Shown here: in pieces, positions 37,350 through 46,616 of the stretch
Numbering within the stretch: the stretch's first letter is position 1
How the letters are laid out: every line of letters starts with the position of its first letter
Source of the DNA: Halalkalibacter oceani
GTDB lineage: Bacteria > Bacillota > Bacilli > Bacillales > Bacillaceae_D
Reading direction: 5' to 3'
DNA: 64,000 bases
Assembly (NCBI RefSeq): GCF_023715705.1
Contig: NZ_JAMBOS010000001.1
Coordinates: forward strand, 248,001 to 312,000
Translations under genes and position numbers: made by a program
Notes under the pieces: model-generated
Databases searched by the model: none
Seen by the model: only the letters and a program-made list of their open reading frames with translations
Told to the model about the DNA's origin: nothing

Positions 37350-38160
37350 GGTTATTAAGTCACATAACACTATACCCGCATCGGAACAAAGTAAAATCAT
37401 TTCAATAAAAAAACTTTTTCAAGAAGATGGGCCGGCAGTAGAAGAAAGCGAAGCGGATAACGAGCTGACAAAACAGCGAAGCGCGGCTGAGCTTGAAAAG
37501 GAAATGGAGCAAAAGCTTTCGCAGGCAGAGAGCAAGGCGAGGCAAACTGTCGCTGAAGCAGATGATTATGCGGAGCAGGTCCGCAGCCAGATCGAAGCAG
37601 AGAGGCAGCAGGCTGAACAGCAGCTGCAGGAAGCATTTGAGGAAGCGCGTCAGCAGGGCTATAACGCCGGCTTTTCAGAAGGTCAGGAGGCAGGTAGGCA
37701 GACGTACGATGGATTCATTACCGAGGCTCAGGAAATTATCGCCAATTCGCAGGCGGATTATGCGCGGACGATTGAGTCGGCTGAGCCGGTGATGATTGAT
37801 TTAGCCGTCGCTCTCGCGCAGCGGATTCTCGGCAAAAAGCTTGAAGAGGATCATGAGAACTGGGCGGCTCTGCTTAAGCAGGTGATGCTTGAAGTGAGGG
37901 AGCATGAGCATGTGAAAATTTATGTGCACCCGCACTGGTATACCCATACGCTGCAGCAAAAAGCCGAGCTTGAGCAGCTGCTCAGCCATACCGAACAGCT
38001 GTATATTTACCCGGATTCCGGGTTGCCGGAAAACGGCTGTGTCGTTGAATCAAAATATGGCCGGATTGACGCGACGCTTGATCGGCAGCTGGAGCAATTA
38101 AAGGTTCAACTGCTGGAAAAGTGGAAGGAGGGTCCAGATGAGCGTGCAGGAGCTGATTGA
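37336..38160 (+). CDS. fliH: Flagellar assembly protein FliH
   Basis: Regulator and stator of the export ATPase FliI. A 274-aa protein with a long Gln/Glu/Ala-rich coiled coil (about residues 45-125) and a C-terminal domain containing VALAQRILGKKLEEDHENW, comparable to V/F-ATPase peripheral stalk subunits. The SD CGGAGGAG lies inside fliG and directs ATG 37336. It overlaps fliI by 23 bases. Confidence 0.93.
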   Translation: MLLSRVIKSHNTIPASEQSKIISIKKLFQEDGPAVEESEADNELTKQRSAAELEKEMEQKLSQAESKARQTVAEADDYAEQVRSQIEAERQQAEQQLQEAFEEARQQGYNAGFSEGQEAGRQTYDGFITEAQEIIANSQADYARTIESAEPVMIDLAVALAQRILGKKLEEDHENWAALLKQVMLEVREHEHVKIYVHPHWYTHTLQQKAELEQLLSHTEQLYIYPDSGLPENGCVVESKYGRIDATLDRQLEQLKVQLLEKWKEGPDERAGAD

Positions 38161-39457
38161 GGATATTCCTTTCTTATCCCCCTATAAATGGTACGGCAAG
38201 GTGACGAGAGTGGTCGGGCTAACGATTGAGTCAAAAGGTCCACAGGCCTCCATCGGCGATCTTTGTTACATCATCGTCGGCCGGGCAAAAAAAATAAAAG
38301 TTAAGGCCGAGGTCGTCGGCTTCCGGGATGAATTTGTGCTGCTGATGCCGTTAAACGGGACGACGGAAATCGCTCCGGGCAGCTTAGTTGAAGCGACCGG
38401 GAAACCGTTGGAAATCAAGGTCGGTTCCGGCTTGATCGGAAGCGTGATTGACGGCTGCGGCGAACCATTGTCGAAAGAACAGCTGCCGAAAGGACTGCGC
38501 CCGTTTCCAACTGATAATGACCCTCCAAATCCGCTGGCTCGTCCAAGAATCGAAGAGAAAATGTCGCTTGGGGTCCGGGCGATTGATGCGCTGTTTACAG
38601 TCGGCAAGGGACAGAGAATCGGGATTTTTGCCGGGAGCGGGGTCGGAAAAAGTACGTTGCTGGCGATGCTTGCCAAAAATTCAGCGGCTGATTTAAATGT
38701 CATAGCTTTAATTGGTGAACGGGGCCGGGAAGTGAAGGATTTCATTGAACGCGACCTCGGTGAGGAAGGTTTGAAGAAAACGATTTTAGTCGTCGCCACT
38801 TCAGACCAGCCGGCGTTAATGCGGATCAAAGGGGCGATGACAGCCACCGCTGTTGCCGAATATTTTCGTAACCAGGGTCTCGATGTCAATTTAATGATGG
38901 ATTCGGTCACCCGCTTTGCGATGGCTCAGCGCGAAATTGGCTTAGCAGTCGGGGAACCGCCGACATCAAAAGGGTACACGCCATCGGTATTTGCGATGCT
39001 GCCGAAGCTGCTTGAACGCTCGGGCACAGCGAAGAAAGGAAGTATAACAGCCTTTTACACCGTACTCGTCGATGGTGATGATATGAACGAGCCGATTGCC
39101 GATGCCGTAAGAGGAATTTTAGACGGGCATCTCGTGCTGGACCGGAAGCTGGCGAATAAAGGACAGTTCCCAGCAATCAACGTTCTGAAAAGCATCAGCC
39201 GGGTAATGGCCGATATCGTCGATGACAGACACCGCGCGGCGGCTGAACGGCTTCGCCATTATTTGGCCGTTCACGATGATAATGAAGATTTAATTAATAT
39301 TGGCGCGTACAAGCGCGGCTCTTCTGCGGACATCGATCAAGCGATCGCCATTTATCCAAAAATCATTTCATTTTTAAAGCAGAGTACCGAGGAGAGCAGT
39401 TCCGTCGAGGAAGCGGTTGAGCGATTGATCAACGAATTTGGAAGAGGTGGCGACTAA
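38138..39457 (+). CDS. fliI: Flagellum-specific ATPase FliI
   Basis: Hexameric ATPase of the flagellar export apparatus, related to F1 beta subunits. The 439 aa carry Walker A GIFAGSGVGKST, GERGREVKDFIERDLG and the Walker B region LMMDSVTRFAMAQREIGLAVGEPP. SD GAAGGAGGG before ATG 38138 within fliH. It joins fliJ through TAATG. Confidence 0.97.
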   Translation: MSVQELIEDIPFLSPYKWYGKVTRVVGLTIESKGPQASIGDLCYIIVGRAKKIKVKAEVVGFRDEFVLLMPLNGTTEIAPGSLVEATGKPLEIKVGSGLIGSVIDGCGEPLSKEQLPKGLRPFPTDNDPPNPLARPRIEEKMSLGVRAIDALFTVGKGQRIGIFAGSGVGKSTLLAMLAKNSAADLNVIALIGERGREVKDFIERDLGEEGLKKTILVVATSDQPALMRIKGAMTATAVAEYFRNQGLDVNLMMDSVTRFAMAQREIGLAVGEPPTSKGYTPSVFAMLPKLLERSGTAKKGSITAFYTVLVDGDDMNEPIADAVRGILDGHLVLDRKLANKGQFPAINVLKSISRVMADIVDDRHRAAAERLRHYLAVHDDNEDLINIGAYKRGSSADIDQAIAIYPKIISFLKQSTEESSSVEEAVERLINEFGRGGD

Positions 39458-39903
39458 TGTCATTCCAATTTGCCTTGCAAAAGGTGATGGAGCTGAAGGA
39501 AAGAGAGAAGCACAATATCCAGGCAGAATATGAACAAGCTGTTGCTTCTTTTGAGTCAGTGGCGACCGAGCTTTATGAAATGCTTAAGCGAAAAGAGGAG
39601 CTGGAGGAAAGCGCCCGCTCTCAAATTGCGAATGGAACATCGATCTACGCCTTGCAGCAGCACCAGTCAAAGCTTTTAAGACTGCAGCAGGAAATCCAGA
39701 AGCAGCAGCGCCAGACCCATCTGGCGCGAGAAAAGATGAACCGGAAGAAGCAGGATTTGTTGAGTCGCTCCATTGAGTTTAAAAAGTATGAAAAGATGCG
39801 ACAGGTCAAGCAAAATCAATACGAAGAAGAAGCGAAACGGCTCGAATTACAACAGATGGATGAACTTTCCATCCGTTTATATGCCAACGTAAAAATTAGG
39901 TGA
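39457..39903 (+). CDS. fliJ: Flagellar export protein FliJ
   Basis: A 148-aa almost wholly coiled-coil protein (FQFALQKVMELKEREKHNIQ at the start) that acts as the central stalk of the export ATPase and escorts chaperones. Overlaps fliI by one base; small gap to the next gene. Confidence 0.93.
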   Translation: MSFQFALQKVMELKEREKHNIQAEYEQAVASFESVATELYEMLKRKEELEESARSQIANGTSIYALQQHQSKLLRLQQEIQKQQRQTHLAREKMNRKKQDLLSRSIEFKKYEKMRQVKQNQYEEEAKRLELQQMDELSIRLYANVKIR

Positions 39904-39907
39904 GGAT

Positions 39908-40468
39908 ATGACTGAAAAAGAAAAATCCTATAGCAAAATCCAATGGTTCTTTCTTGTAATTTTTATTCCAATTGTGTTTACAGCAATATTGGCCGGAGTG
40001 ATTTTATCTCTGCTCGGATTCAATGTTATCGAAAAAGCAAAGAATGTCGCAGCAAATGTGCCGATCGTCGCTGACTATGTTGCTCCTGAAGAAGAGGAAG
40101 AACCGGTTGATGTCGCTGCTTATGAGCAGACGATTGCCGAGCAGCAGGCGGAAATGGAGCGGCTGCAAAGCGAGTTGACGAGAAAAGAGGAAGAAATCAG
40201 CGAATTGGAAATGGAGCTTGTCCAGCTGGCAGAAAGCCAAACGATTGAACGGGAGCTGGCGGCAAGGGAGGAACAGGAGCTGGAAGATATCGCGAAAACA
40301 TATGAAGCGATGTCCGCGAAAAATGCGGCTGCGATTATTTCGGAGCTGCCTATTGAGGAAGCACTTCTCCATATTTCACAAGTTTCAATCGACGTCAGGG
40401 CTGATATCTTAGGAAAAATGGAAAGCGACTTGGCTGCCGAGATGATGAGCCGGCTCGCTAATTCATAA
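39908..40468 (+). CDS. ylxF: YlxF, MotE-like flagellar protein with MgtE-N-like C-terminal region
   Basis: The 186-aa protein has one N-terminal membrane helix (WFFLVIFIPIVFTAILAGVILSLL, residues 11-34), a long coiled coil (about 65-125) and a C-terminal part (YEAMSAKNAAAIISELPIEEALLHISQVSIDVRADILGKM) like the MgtE N-terminal domain and MotE. MotE proteins support motor stability in other bacteria; the same role here is inferred. Located between fliJ and fliK as in B. subtilis. Confidence 0.86.
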   Translation: MTEKEKSYSKIQWFFLVIFIPIVFTAILAGVILSLLGFNVIEKAKNVAANVPIVADYVAPEEEEEPVDVAAYEQTIAEQQAEMERLQSELTRKEEEISELEMELVQLAESQTIERELAAREEQELEDIAKTYEAMSAKNAAAIISELPIEEALLHISQVSIDVRADILGKMESDLAAEMMSRLANS

Positions 40469-40498
40469 TACTAATCAGCATTGAAAGGAGGTGAAACG

Positions 40499-41779
40499 AT
40501 GAATCCGATTATGATGTTGGCACATGCAGCACCTGCCCAAGGATCTGCAAGTTCTGCCAAAGGACAAGCGTCAATGTCCGCTGATGCATCCTTTTTACAA
40601 TTGCTTGGTGGGTTACTATCAGAGGATACGGTCAAGACATTGGCAACGGAAATAAGCAGTGAAGAGCAGGAACAAGCGGCAACCGAACTGTTGCTTGAAC
40701 TGATTCAGCTTTTCAAAGAGAGCGGTCTTGAACTGAATCCAGACATGCTCGAAGGAAAAGAAGCAAAGCAGCTGTTCCATCTCCTTCCCATTGAATGGCA
40801 AGCGGATGTTGAACATCTTCTTTCTTTGGAAAATGAGGATGCCCAGCTGGCCGAGCTGATTAGCTGGCCTGAAGAACAGCAGGCATTATTCGTCTTATTG
40901 GCAGCTGTCCGGCAGGAGAGTGCAAGTAATGCCATACCAGTCAAAAGTGAGCAGCAGGCGACTATCCTCCAACTCCTTCTGACCAAACTGTTTCCTGGCT
41001 TTTCTTCACAGGCTAAGCAAGGGCAAAGCAGCTTTGTGTTAGTCGATGAAGTAGTCAAGCATCTAGAGGGCAAGCTCCCGGTAAGCATGCAGACGACAGG
41101 AGTGGAGCCGAGAGCATTTTTAGAGGCGGTCACAGCAAAATCAACGTCGACTTTGCAACTGCCTCAGGCGTTTTCAATGCCGGTTGCGACAGAGGCGACA
41201 ACGAGTCCATTCACTCCACAACAACGATTTGGACAGCTGTCTGCGAGCGAAGCTTCAGGCTCTAACAGCGGCTTGACACTGACCCAGACAGGGAACGAGC
41301 AGACGATGACCAGGGCCGAGCAGGCGACGATTCACATAGGTGATAAATTGCCACGCGACGTCCAGCAGCAACAGTTTTTAAGGCAGTTCCAGATGATTCT
41401 CCAGCGGGGAGCCCTTACGCAAAATCAGCAGGGCATGCAAACATTTTCAGTCAAGCTTTATCCGGAGCATTTAGGCCGACTTGATATTCAGCTCGTGCAA
41501 ATGGAAGGAACGATTGTGGCGAAGATCATGACTGGCTCGACGGCGACACGCGAGCTAATCGAAGCGCAACTGGCCCAGCTGCGGCAGGCTTTCGCGCAAC
41601 AGCAGATTTCAGTTGAACGGATTGAAGTGACGGAGCAACAGTTGCAAAAGGAGCGCGACGAGTCTTCAAACAAGCGTGAGGAAGAGCAGGCGAACGAGAA
41701 TCAGCCTGAACAGGGTGAAGACGAAGCGGCTGCATTTGAGGATGTATTAAGTGAGTTAACATTTAATGAACAGGTGTAG
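40499..41779 (+). CDS. fliK: Flagellar hook-length control protein FliK
   Basis: Secreted ruler that measures hook length and switches FlhB specificity. The 426-aa protein has a low-complexity Gln/Ser/Thr-rich N-terminal two thirds and a conserved C-terminal Flg_hook domain (LRQFQMILQRGALTQ, FSVKLYPEHLGRLDIQLVQMEG). A perfect SD AAAGGAGGTGA (40483-40493) fixes ATG 40499 rather than 40481. Highly acidic C-terminal tail. Confidence 0.93.
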   Translation: MNPIMMLAHAAPAQGSASSAKGQASMSADASFLQLLGGLLSEDTVKTLATEISSEEQEQAATELLLELIQLFKESGLELNPDMLEGKEAKQLFHLLPIEWQADVEHLLSLENEDAQLAELISWPEEQQALFVLLAAVRQESASNAIPVKSEQQATILQLLLTKLFPGFSSQAKQGQSSFVLVDEVVKHLEGKLPVSMQTTGVEPRAFLEAVTAKSTSTLQLPQAFSMPVATEATTSPFTPQQRFGQLSASEASGSNSGLTLTQTGNEQTMTRAEQATIHIGDKLPRDVQQQQFLRQFQMILQRGALTQNQQGMQTFSVKLYPEHLGRLDIQLVQMEGTIVAKIMTGSTATRELIEAQLAQLRQAFAQQQISVERIEVTEQQLQKERDESSNKREEEQANENQPEQGEDEAAAFEDVLSELTFNEQV

Positions 41780-41788
41780 GTGATAATC

Positions 41789-42334
41789 ATGACGACGATT
41801 TCGGAAAACTATATGCTGCCAAATCAGCAAAGGCAGACAGCCCAGCAGCAAAATCAAGGCATTCTTGGCAAGGATGATTTCCTGAAAATCCTGATCGCGC
41901 AGCTGCAAAACCAAGATCCGTCCAATCCGATGGATGATCGTGAATTCATCGCGCAAATGGCGCAATTCTCCACGCTTGAGCAAATGACGAATATGAATAA
42001 TTCGATTCAGAAATTTGTCAATTTGCAAACGAGCCAAAGCTTGGTGCAGCACAGTGAGCTGATCGGCAAAAAAGTCACATGGATGAGAATTGTCGATGTC
42101 GATGAATACCGTCAGAAGATCGAATATGTCGATAATACCGTTCAAGCCGTCCGGCTCGAACTGGATGGTCAAATTCGAATCCAGCTCGATGACGGCCGTT
42201 GGATCAGCAATGAACAGATTTACCAAGTGAGCCAGAAAAATGAGCCGGTAGAGCCAAATCCGGACGAGGAAACCGATCCGGAAGAAGAGCCGGTAGAGGC
42301 GCCTGAAGAAAATGAAGAGCCGGGTGACCAATAA
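41789..42334 (+). CDS. flgD: Flagellar hook capping protein FlgD
   Basis: Hook assembly scaffold. The 181-aa protein has the signature GKDDFLKILIAQLQNQDPSNPMDDREFIAQMAQFSTLEQM. The C-terminal beta region is short, followed by a tail of Pro/Glu (about residues 155-181), as in B. subtilis rather than enteric FlgD. ATG 41789 follows AGGTGAT. Confidence 0.94.
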   Translation: MTTISENYMLPNQQRQTAQQQNQGILGKDDFLKILIAQLQNQDPSNPMDDREFIAQMAQFSTLEQMTNMNNSIQKFVNLQTSQSLVQHSELIGKKVTWMRIVDVDEYRQKIEYVDNTVQAVRLELDGQIRIQLDDGRWISNEQIYQVSQKNEPVEPNPDEETDPEEEPVEAPEENEEPGDQ

Positions 42335-42349
42335 AGGAAGTGAGCAACG

Positions 42350-42733
42350 ATGGATCCAAGGATTCAGAGCCATTCATTACAAAGCCTTCCTACACCTGCA
42401 CGGCATGTCGCACAAAGGTCCACTCAGCAGCCAGGCAGCTTCCAGCAGCTTTTGCGAACGGAATTACAGGCACCAGCTGAACTAAAGATCAGCAAGCATG
42501 CCCAGCAGCGGATGGATACGCGCGGGATTGACATTTCCACCGAACAGTGGATGGCGATCCACGATAAGGTGAAGGAAGCGAAAGCAAAGGGAGTCAACGA
42601 TTCACTTGTGCTAACGAGTGACGCCGCTCTTGTCGTCAGCGCGAAAAACAACACCGTCATTACCGTGCTCGATCGGGAGGAAGCAAAGTCACAAATTTTT
42701 ACGAACATTAATGGGACGATTGTGATCGATTAA
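42350..42733 (+). CDS. Flagellar operon protein (TIGR02530 / flg_new family)
   Basis: A 127-aa protein that lies between flgD and flgE in many Bacillales and Clostridia. The conserved core is ISKHAQQRMDTRGIDISTEQWMAIHDKVKEAKAKG followed by SLVLTSDAALVVSAKNNTVITV. The exact role is not known to me; its position and conservation suggest hook assembly. SD AAGGAAGTGAG before ATG 42350. Confidence 0.87.
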   Translation: MDPRIQSHSLQSLPTPARHVAQRSTQQPGSFQQLLRTELQAPAELKISKHAQQRMDTRGIDISTEQWMAIHDKVKEAKAKGVNDSLVLTSDAALVVSAKNNTVITVLDREEAKSQIFTNINGTIVID

Positions 42734-42807
42734 AGGCTGGACCCGAAAAGGGAGGCCTCACACACTGCCGACTGACAGAGGCAGCTACTAAAGGAGGAAA
42801 AATCAGT

Positions 42808-43656
42808 ATGCTACGTTCAATGTACTCAGGAATTTCAGGGATGCGCAACATGCAAACAAAGCTTGACGTCATCGGCAACAACATCGCCAACGTCAACACA
42901 TTCGGCTTTAAAAAAGGAAGAACGACGTTTCAGGACCTAGTCAGCCAGCAGCTCGCCGGCGCGACAGCACCTGATGGTAATAATCGTGGTGGAGTCAATG
43001 CCCGCCAAGTAGGGCTTGGAATGCAGCTAGCTTCTATTGATACGATTCATACGCAAGGCAGCTTGCAAAATACGAACCGTGAGCTTGATTTAGGGATTTC
43101 AGGGGATGGATACTTTATGGTCAGTGATGGGACTACAACTTATTACACGAGAGCTGGGAATTTCTATCTTGATTCAGAGGGGAATCTCGTCAATTCTAAT
43201 GGAATGCGGGTGTTAGATATGGACGGAGATCAAATTAAGTTTCACGAGATTTTAAATGCTGAATTAAGCGGTAATATTGATGAAGAAAATTGGATTGATT
43301 ACATCGAAAGCTTCAGCATTGGAGCGGATGGAAGTATTAATATTATTGATAATGAGGGGGAATTAGTTGATACGAATGTTCAAATTGCCCTTGCGAAATT
43401 CAGCAACCCTGAGGGTCTGCAAAAAGCAGGAAACAACCTTTATACGATATCTGCTAACTCAGGGGATCCGTCAATTGGGGCCCCTGGTGAAAATGGAGCC
43501 GGTGAACTCGTAGCCGGGACGCTGGAAATGTCCAATGTTGATTTATCTGAAGAGTTTACTGAGATGATCGTGGCGCAGCGCGGGTTCCAGGCGAATACAC
43601 GGATCATTACGACATCTGATGAGATTTTGCAGGAGCTTGTGAACCTGAAGCGATAA
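42808..43656 (+). CDS. flgE: Flagellar hook protein FlgE (short Bacillus type)
   Basis: The 282-aa hook subunit begins MLRSMYSGISGMRNMQTKLDV with GNNIANVNTFGFKKGR, and contains GISGDGYFMV and the C-terminal hook/rod motif EEFTEMIVAQRGFQANTRIITTSDEILQELVNLKR. It is far shorter than enteric FlgE and matches the Bacillus hook protein (once called FlgG there). SD AAAGGAGGAAAA is strong. Confidence 0.95.
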   Translation: MLRSMYSGISGMRNMQTKLDVIGNNIANVNTFGFKKGRTTFQDLVSQQLAGATAPDGNNRGGVNARQVGLGMQLASIDTIHTQGSLQNTNRELDLGISGDGYFMVSDGTTTYYTRAGNFYLDSEGNLVNSNGMRVLDMDGDQIKFHEILNAELSGNIDEENWIDYIESFSIGADGSINIIDNEGELVDTNVQIALAKFSNPEGLQKAGNNLYTISANSGDPSIGAPGENGAGELVAGTLEMSNVDLSEEFTEMIVAQRGFQANTRIITTSDEILQELVNLKR

Positions 43657-43678
43657 TCTGACTTAGAATCTACTAATC

Positions 43679-43723
43679 AAGGAGGTTGGAGCCAGGAGCG
43701 AATACCTGGCTCTCCCAAATCTA
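43679..43723 (+). promoter_or_regulatory. Distant SD with intervening hairpin at the swrD start
   Basis: The only good SD (AAGGAGG, 43679-43685) is 38 bases before the swrD ATG. Between them GAGCCAGG (43689-43696) pairs with CCTGGCTC (43705-43712) around an 8-base loop. Folding this hairpin would bring the SD to about 12 bases of effective spacing. No ATG, GTG or TTG lies in frame upstream before a stop at 43664. Confidence 0.72.
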
Positions 43724-43939
43724 ATGATTGAATTAATTCGTTTAAACGGTCATCTGTTTTTGTTGAATGCGACGCTTATTGAACAAATCGAAGCCTTACC
43801 GGATACAACCATTACGTTACAAAGCGGAAAGAAAATAGTCGTGCGCAATGATATTGAGGATGTAAAGGCACGTGTCAACGAGCAGTTTGCGCAGATCGGA
43901 CTGCTGGCGAATAGAGATAGAGATGTGGAGGGTTCCTGA
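43724..43939 (+). CDS. swrD: SwrD (FlbD family) flagellar power/swarming protein
   Basis: A 71-aa FlbD-family protein: MIELIRLNGHLFLLNATLIEQIEALPDTTITLQSGKKIVV-type sequence is typical. In B. subtilis SwrD raises motor torque and is needed for swarming. ATG 43724 is fixed by family homology, yet no SD lies close by; see the hairpin feature. fliL begins immediately after its stop. Confidence 0.93.
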   Translation: MIELIRLNGHLFLLNATLIEQIEALPDTTITLQSGKKIVVRNDIEDVKARVNEQFAQIGLLANRDRDVEGS

Positions 43940-44371
43940 TTGTTTAAGAATAAGCTGGTTACCATTATGTTCATTATATTAGTTACCTTGACGCTGGTCG
44001 GTGTAGTGGCCTTTGTCCTTGTTAATCATTTTACGAATCAGCCTGATCCGTATGCTCCGCCGACGATTGACGAAATTATCGCCCAATCGTATGAAACGGA
44101 AGAGATAACAACGAACTTATTATCCGATGATTTTATTCGGGCATCCTTTATGATTCATGTGACAAACAAACGGGCACTTGACGAAATCAAAAAGCGTGAT
44201 TTTCAGGTGAACAATATTTTATTACGCGCCCTTTCAGGGATGCAGTCCTCTGATTTGGCAGGTCCTGAAGGAATTGAAGCATTTGAGGAAACTGTGCGCG
44301 ATCAGCTTAATGAGCTGATGCAGGAGGGGCAAGTGATTCAAGTGTATACAACGAACTGGGTCATTCAATAA
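43940..44371 (+). CDS. fliL: Flagellar basal body-associated protein FliL
   Basis: A 143-aa single-pass membrane protein (hydrophobic residues 6-27, LVTIMFIILVTLTLVGVVAFVL) with an extracytoplasmic domain related to stomatin partners; it stabilises stators around the motor. The TTG start at 43940 follows GGAGGGTTCC. Directly after swrD. Confidence 0.93.
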   Translation: MFKNKLVTIMFIILVTLTLVGVVAFVLVNHFTNQPDPYAPPTIDEIIAQSYETEEITTNLLSDDFIRASFMIHVTNKRALDEIKKRDFQVNNILLRALSGMQSSDLAGPEGIEAFEETVRDQLNELMQEGQVIQVYTTNWVIQ

Positions 44372-44406
44372 TTTTGTGGTGTATTTGAGATTGAGAGGTG
44401 AGGTTC

Positions 44407-45399
44407 TTGGCTGATGTTCTATCACAAGGGGAAATAGATGCTCTGTTATCGGCTATTTCCACGGGACAAATGGATGCTGATGAACTAAAAAAAGAAGAAA
44501 CCGAGAAAAAAGTCAAAGTCTATGATTTTAAGCGCGCGCTGCGATTTTCAAAGGATCAGATTCGGAGTTTATCGCGAATTCACGAGAATTTCGCCCGGCT
44601 GCTTACGACTTATTTCTCAGCCCAATTACGGACCTATGTCCAAATTACAGTGACATCAGTTGATCAGCTGCCATATGAAGAATTCATCAGATCGATTCCA
44701 ACAATGACGATCCTCAATGTGTTTGAGCCTTATCCGCTCGATGGTCGGCTGTTAATGGAAGTGAATCCGAATATTGCGTATGCAATGCTGGATCGTTTAT
44801 TGGGAGGCAAGGGTGACAGTATTAACAAGGTGGAAAACCTGACGGAAATTGAGACGAGAATTATGTCACAGCTGTTTCAGCGGACGTTGGACAGCTTCCA
44901 GGATGCCTGGAGCTCTGTGATCGAGCTTGAACCGGTCATGGAAGAGATTGAAGTGAATCCCCAATTTTTACAGATGGTTTCTCCGAATGAGACGGTCGTC
45001 GTCATTTCCCTGTCGACAACGATCGGGGAGACATCAGGAATGATTAATATTTGTCTTCCTCATGTGGTACTAGAAGAAATTTTACCGAAGTTATCGGTTC
45101 ATTACTGGATGCAGGAAAAGAAGAAACAGCGCGCTCCTAGCGAATTGCTGACGATTGAGAGGACACTGAACCGGGCACCATTGCTTGTTCAGGCGGAGCT
45201 GGGTACATCTGAAATTTCCATTCAGGAGTTTCTGCATTTAGGAGTCGGGGATGTCATTGAATTGGATCAATCCATTCATGAACCGCTTCTTGTGAAGGTC
45301 GGGGGAGAGCTTAAATATTACGCCCAACCCGGTAAAATGAAAAATCAAGTGGCTGTGCAAGTCACGGAATTGATTGAGGAGGCTGAAGAGAATGAATGA
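44407..45399 (+). CDS. fliM: Flagellar motor switch protein FliM
   Basis: C-ring protein that binds phosphorylated CheY. The 330-aa protein keeps the N-terminal CheY-binding peptide LSQGEIDALLSAI, the middle CheC-like domain and a C-terminal SpoA domain (AELGTSEISIQEFLHLGVGDVIELD). TTG 44407 is chosen because GAGAGGTGAGG lies just upstream, leaving MADVLSQGEID; GTG 44398 falls inside the SD. Overlaps fliY by 8 bases. Confidence 0.96.
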   Translation: MADVLSQGEIDALLSAISTGQMDADELKKEETEKKVKVYDFKRALRFSKDQIRSLSRIHENFARLLTTYFSAQLRTYVQITVTSVDQLPYEEFIRSIPTMTILNVFEPYPLDGRLLMEVNPNIAYAMLDRLLGGKGDSINKVENLTEIETRIMSQLFQRTLDSFQDAWSSVIELEPVMEEIEVNPQFLQMVSPNETVVVISLSTTIGETSGMINICLPHVVLEEILPKLSVHYWMQEKKKQRAPSELLTIERTLNRAPLLVQAELGTSEISIQEFLHLGVGDVIELDQSIHEPLLVKVGGELKYYAQPGKMKNQVAVQVTELIEEAEENE

Positions 45400-46600
45400 T
45401 GATATGCTTTCCCAAGAGGAGATAAATGAATTGCTGAAAGGCGTTACGCAGGAAGATGAGGCTGATGAGCCGGCAGACGGCGATGACGAATTACGTGTAG
45501 CCGATTATATTTCTGATATCGAGAAAGACGCCCTTGGTGAAATTGGTAACATTTCATTTGGAAGTGCCGCTACAGCATTGTCTACGTTATTAAGTCAAAA
45601 AGTTGATATTACGACACCGGAGCTTTCCTTAATTTTGAAAGAAAAACTGGAAAAGGAATTTCCGCAGCCTCATGTGGCGATCCATGTTCAGTATACTGAA
45701 GGCTTCCAAGGTGTGAACTTACTTGTGATTAAGACACAGGATGCGGCGATTATCGCTGATTTAATGCTTGGCGGCGACGGGACCTCCCCATCCGAGGAAT
45801 TAAGCGAGATGCATATTAGCGCGGTTCAGGAAGCGATGAATCAAATGATGGGGTCAGCGTCCACATCGATGTCAACGATCTTTAATAAAAAGGTCGACAT
45901 TTCTCCGCCGGGAATCAATTTACTTGATTTCAACACAGATGAAGGTACCGAAAATGTACCCGAAGATGACATTCTCGTAAAAATCTCTTTCCGGCTGAAG
46001 GTTGGCAAGTTAATTGATTCGAATATTATGCAGCTTGTTACCGTGCCGTTTGCAAAAAAGCTTGTTGAAGAATTGATGAATCCAAGTACGCCGGAAGCTG
46101 TTGCGGAGACGGCAGCTGTTCTGGAAATGCCAGAAGCTCGTCCGCAGGCGGAACAGCCAGCATCAGCACCTCAGGCGCAGCAGGCAGAAGCACCTCCTCG
46201 TGAGCGGGCAGCAAGTTCACCACCGCCTCCTCGTGAGCAGCAGCATTTAGGAGGAGTGTCCTACCAGCAGCAACGGGACGTCGATATTCAGCCGGCCGCT
46301 TTTTCCAGCTTTGAAGCACCTCAGCTTACGCAGATTGAAGCGAATAATTTGAATATGCTGCTTGACATCCCTCTCCAAGTGACTGTGGAGCTTGGACGGA
46401 CAAAGCGATCGATTAAAGAAATTCTTGAATTCACACAAGGTTCAATTATCGAGCTTGATAAGCTTGCTGGTGAACCTGTTGATATTCTGGTCAATCAAAA
46501 GCTGATTGCCAAAGGGGAAGTTGTCGTCATAGATGAGAATTTTGGCGTTCGCGTGACAGAGATTGTCAGCCAGGAAGAACGAATCAGAAACTTGAGATAA
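45392..46600 (+). CDS. fliY: Flagellar motor switch phosphatase FliY
   Basis: C-ring component and CheY-P phosphatase. The 402-aa protein has an N-terminal CheY-binding peptide (MLSQEEINELLKG), a CheC-like domain with two phosphatase centres (EIGNISFGSAATAL and EAMNQMMGSASTSM), a Pro/Ala/Gln-rich linker (about residues 235-300) and a C-terminal SpoA domain (VTVELGRTKRSIKEILEFTQGSIIELD). ATG 45392 follows GAGGAGG inside fliM. Confidence 0.96.
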   Translation: MNDDMLSQEEINELLKGVTQEDEADEPADGDDELRVADYISDIEKDALGEIGNISFGSAATALSTLLSQKVDITTPELSLILKEKLEKEFPQPHVAIHVQYTEGFQGVNLLVIKTQDAAIIADLMLGGDGTSPSEELSEMHISAVQEAMNQMMGSASTSMSTIFNKKVDISPPGINLLDFNTDEGTENVPEDDILVKISFRLKVGKLIDSNIMQLVTVPFAKKLVEELMNPSTPEAVAETAAVLEMPEARPQAEQPASAPQAQQAEAPPRERAASSPPPPREQQHLGGVSYQQQRDVDIQPAAFSSFEAPQLTQIEANNLNMLLDIPLQVTVELGRTKRSIKEILEFTQGSIIELDKLAGEPVDILVNQKLIAKGEVVVIDENFGVRVTEIVSQEERIRNLR

Positions 46601-46616
46601 GGAGTGAGGGAGAAAC

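Noticed and set aside
38266-38910. 214-codon minus-strand frame inside fliI
   Set aside because: Complement of a highly conserved ATPase core; composition is that of antisense.
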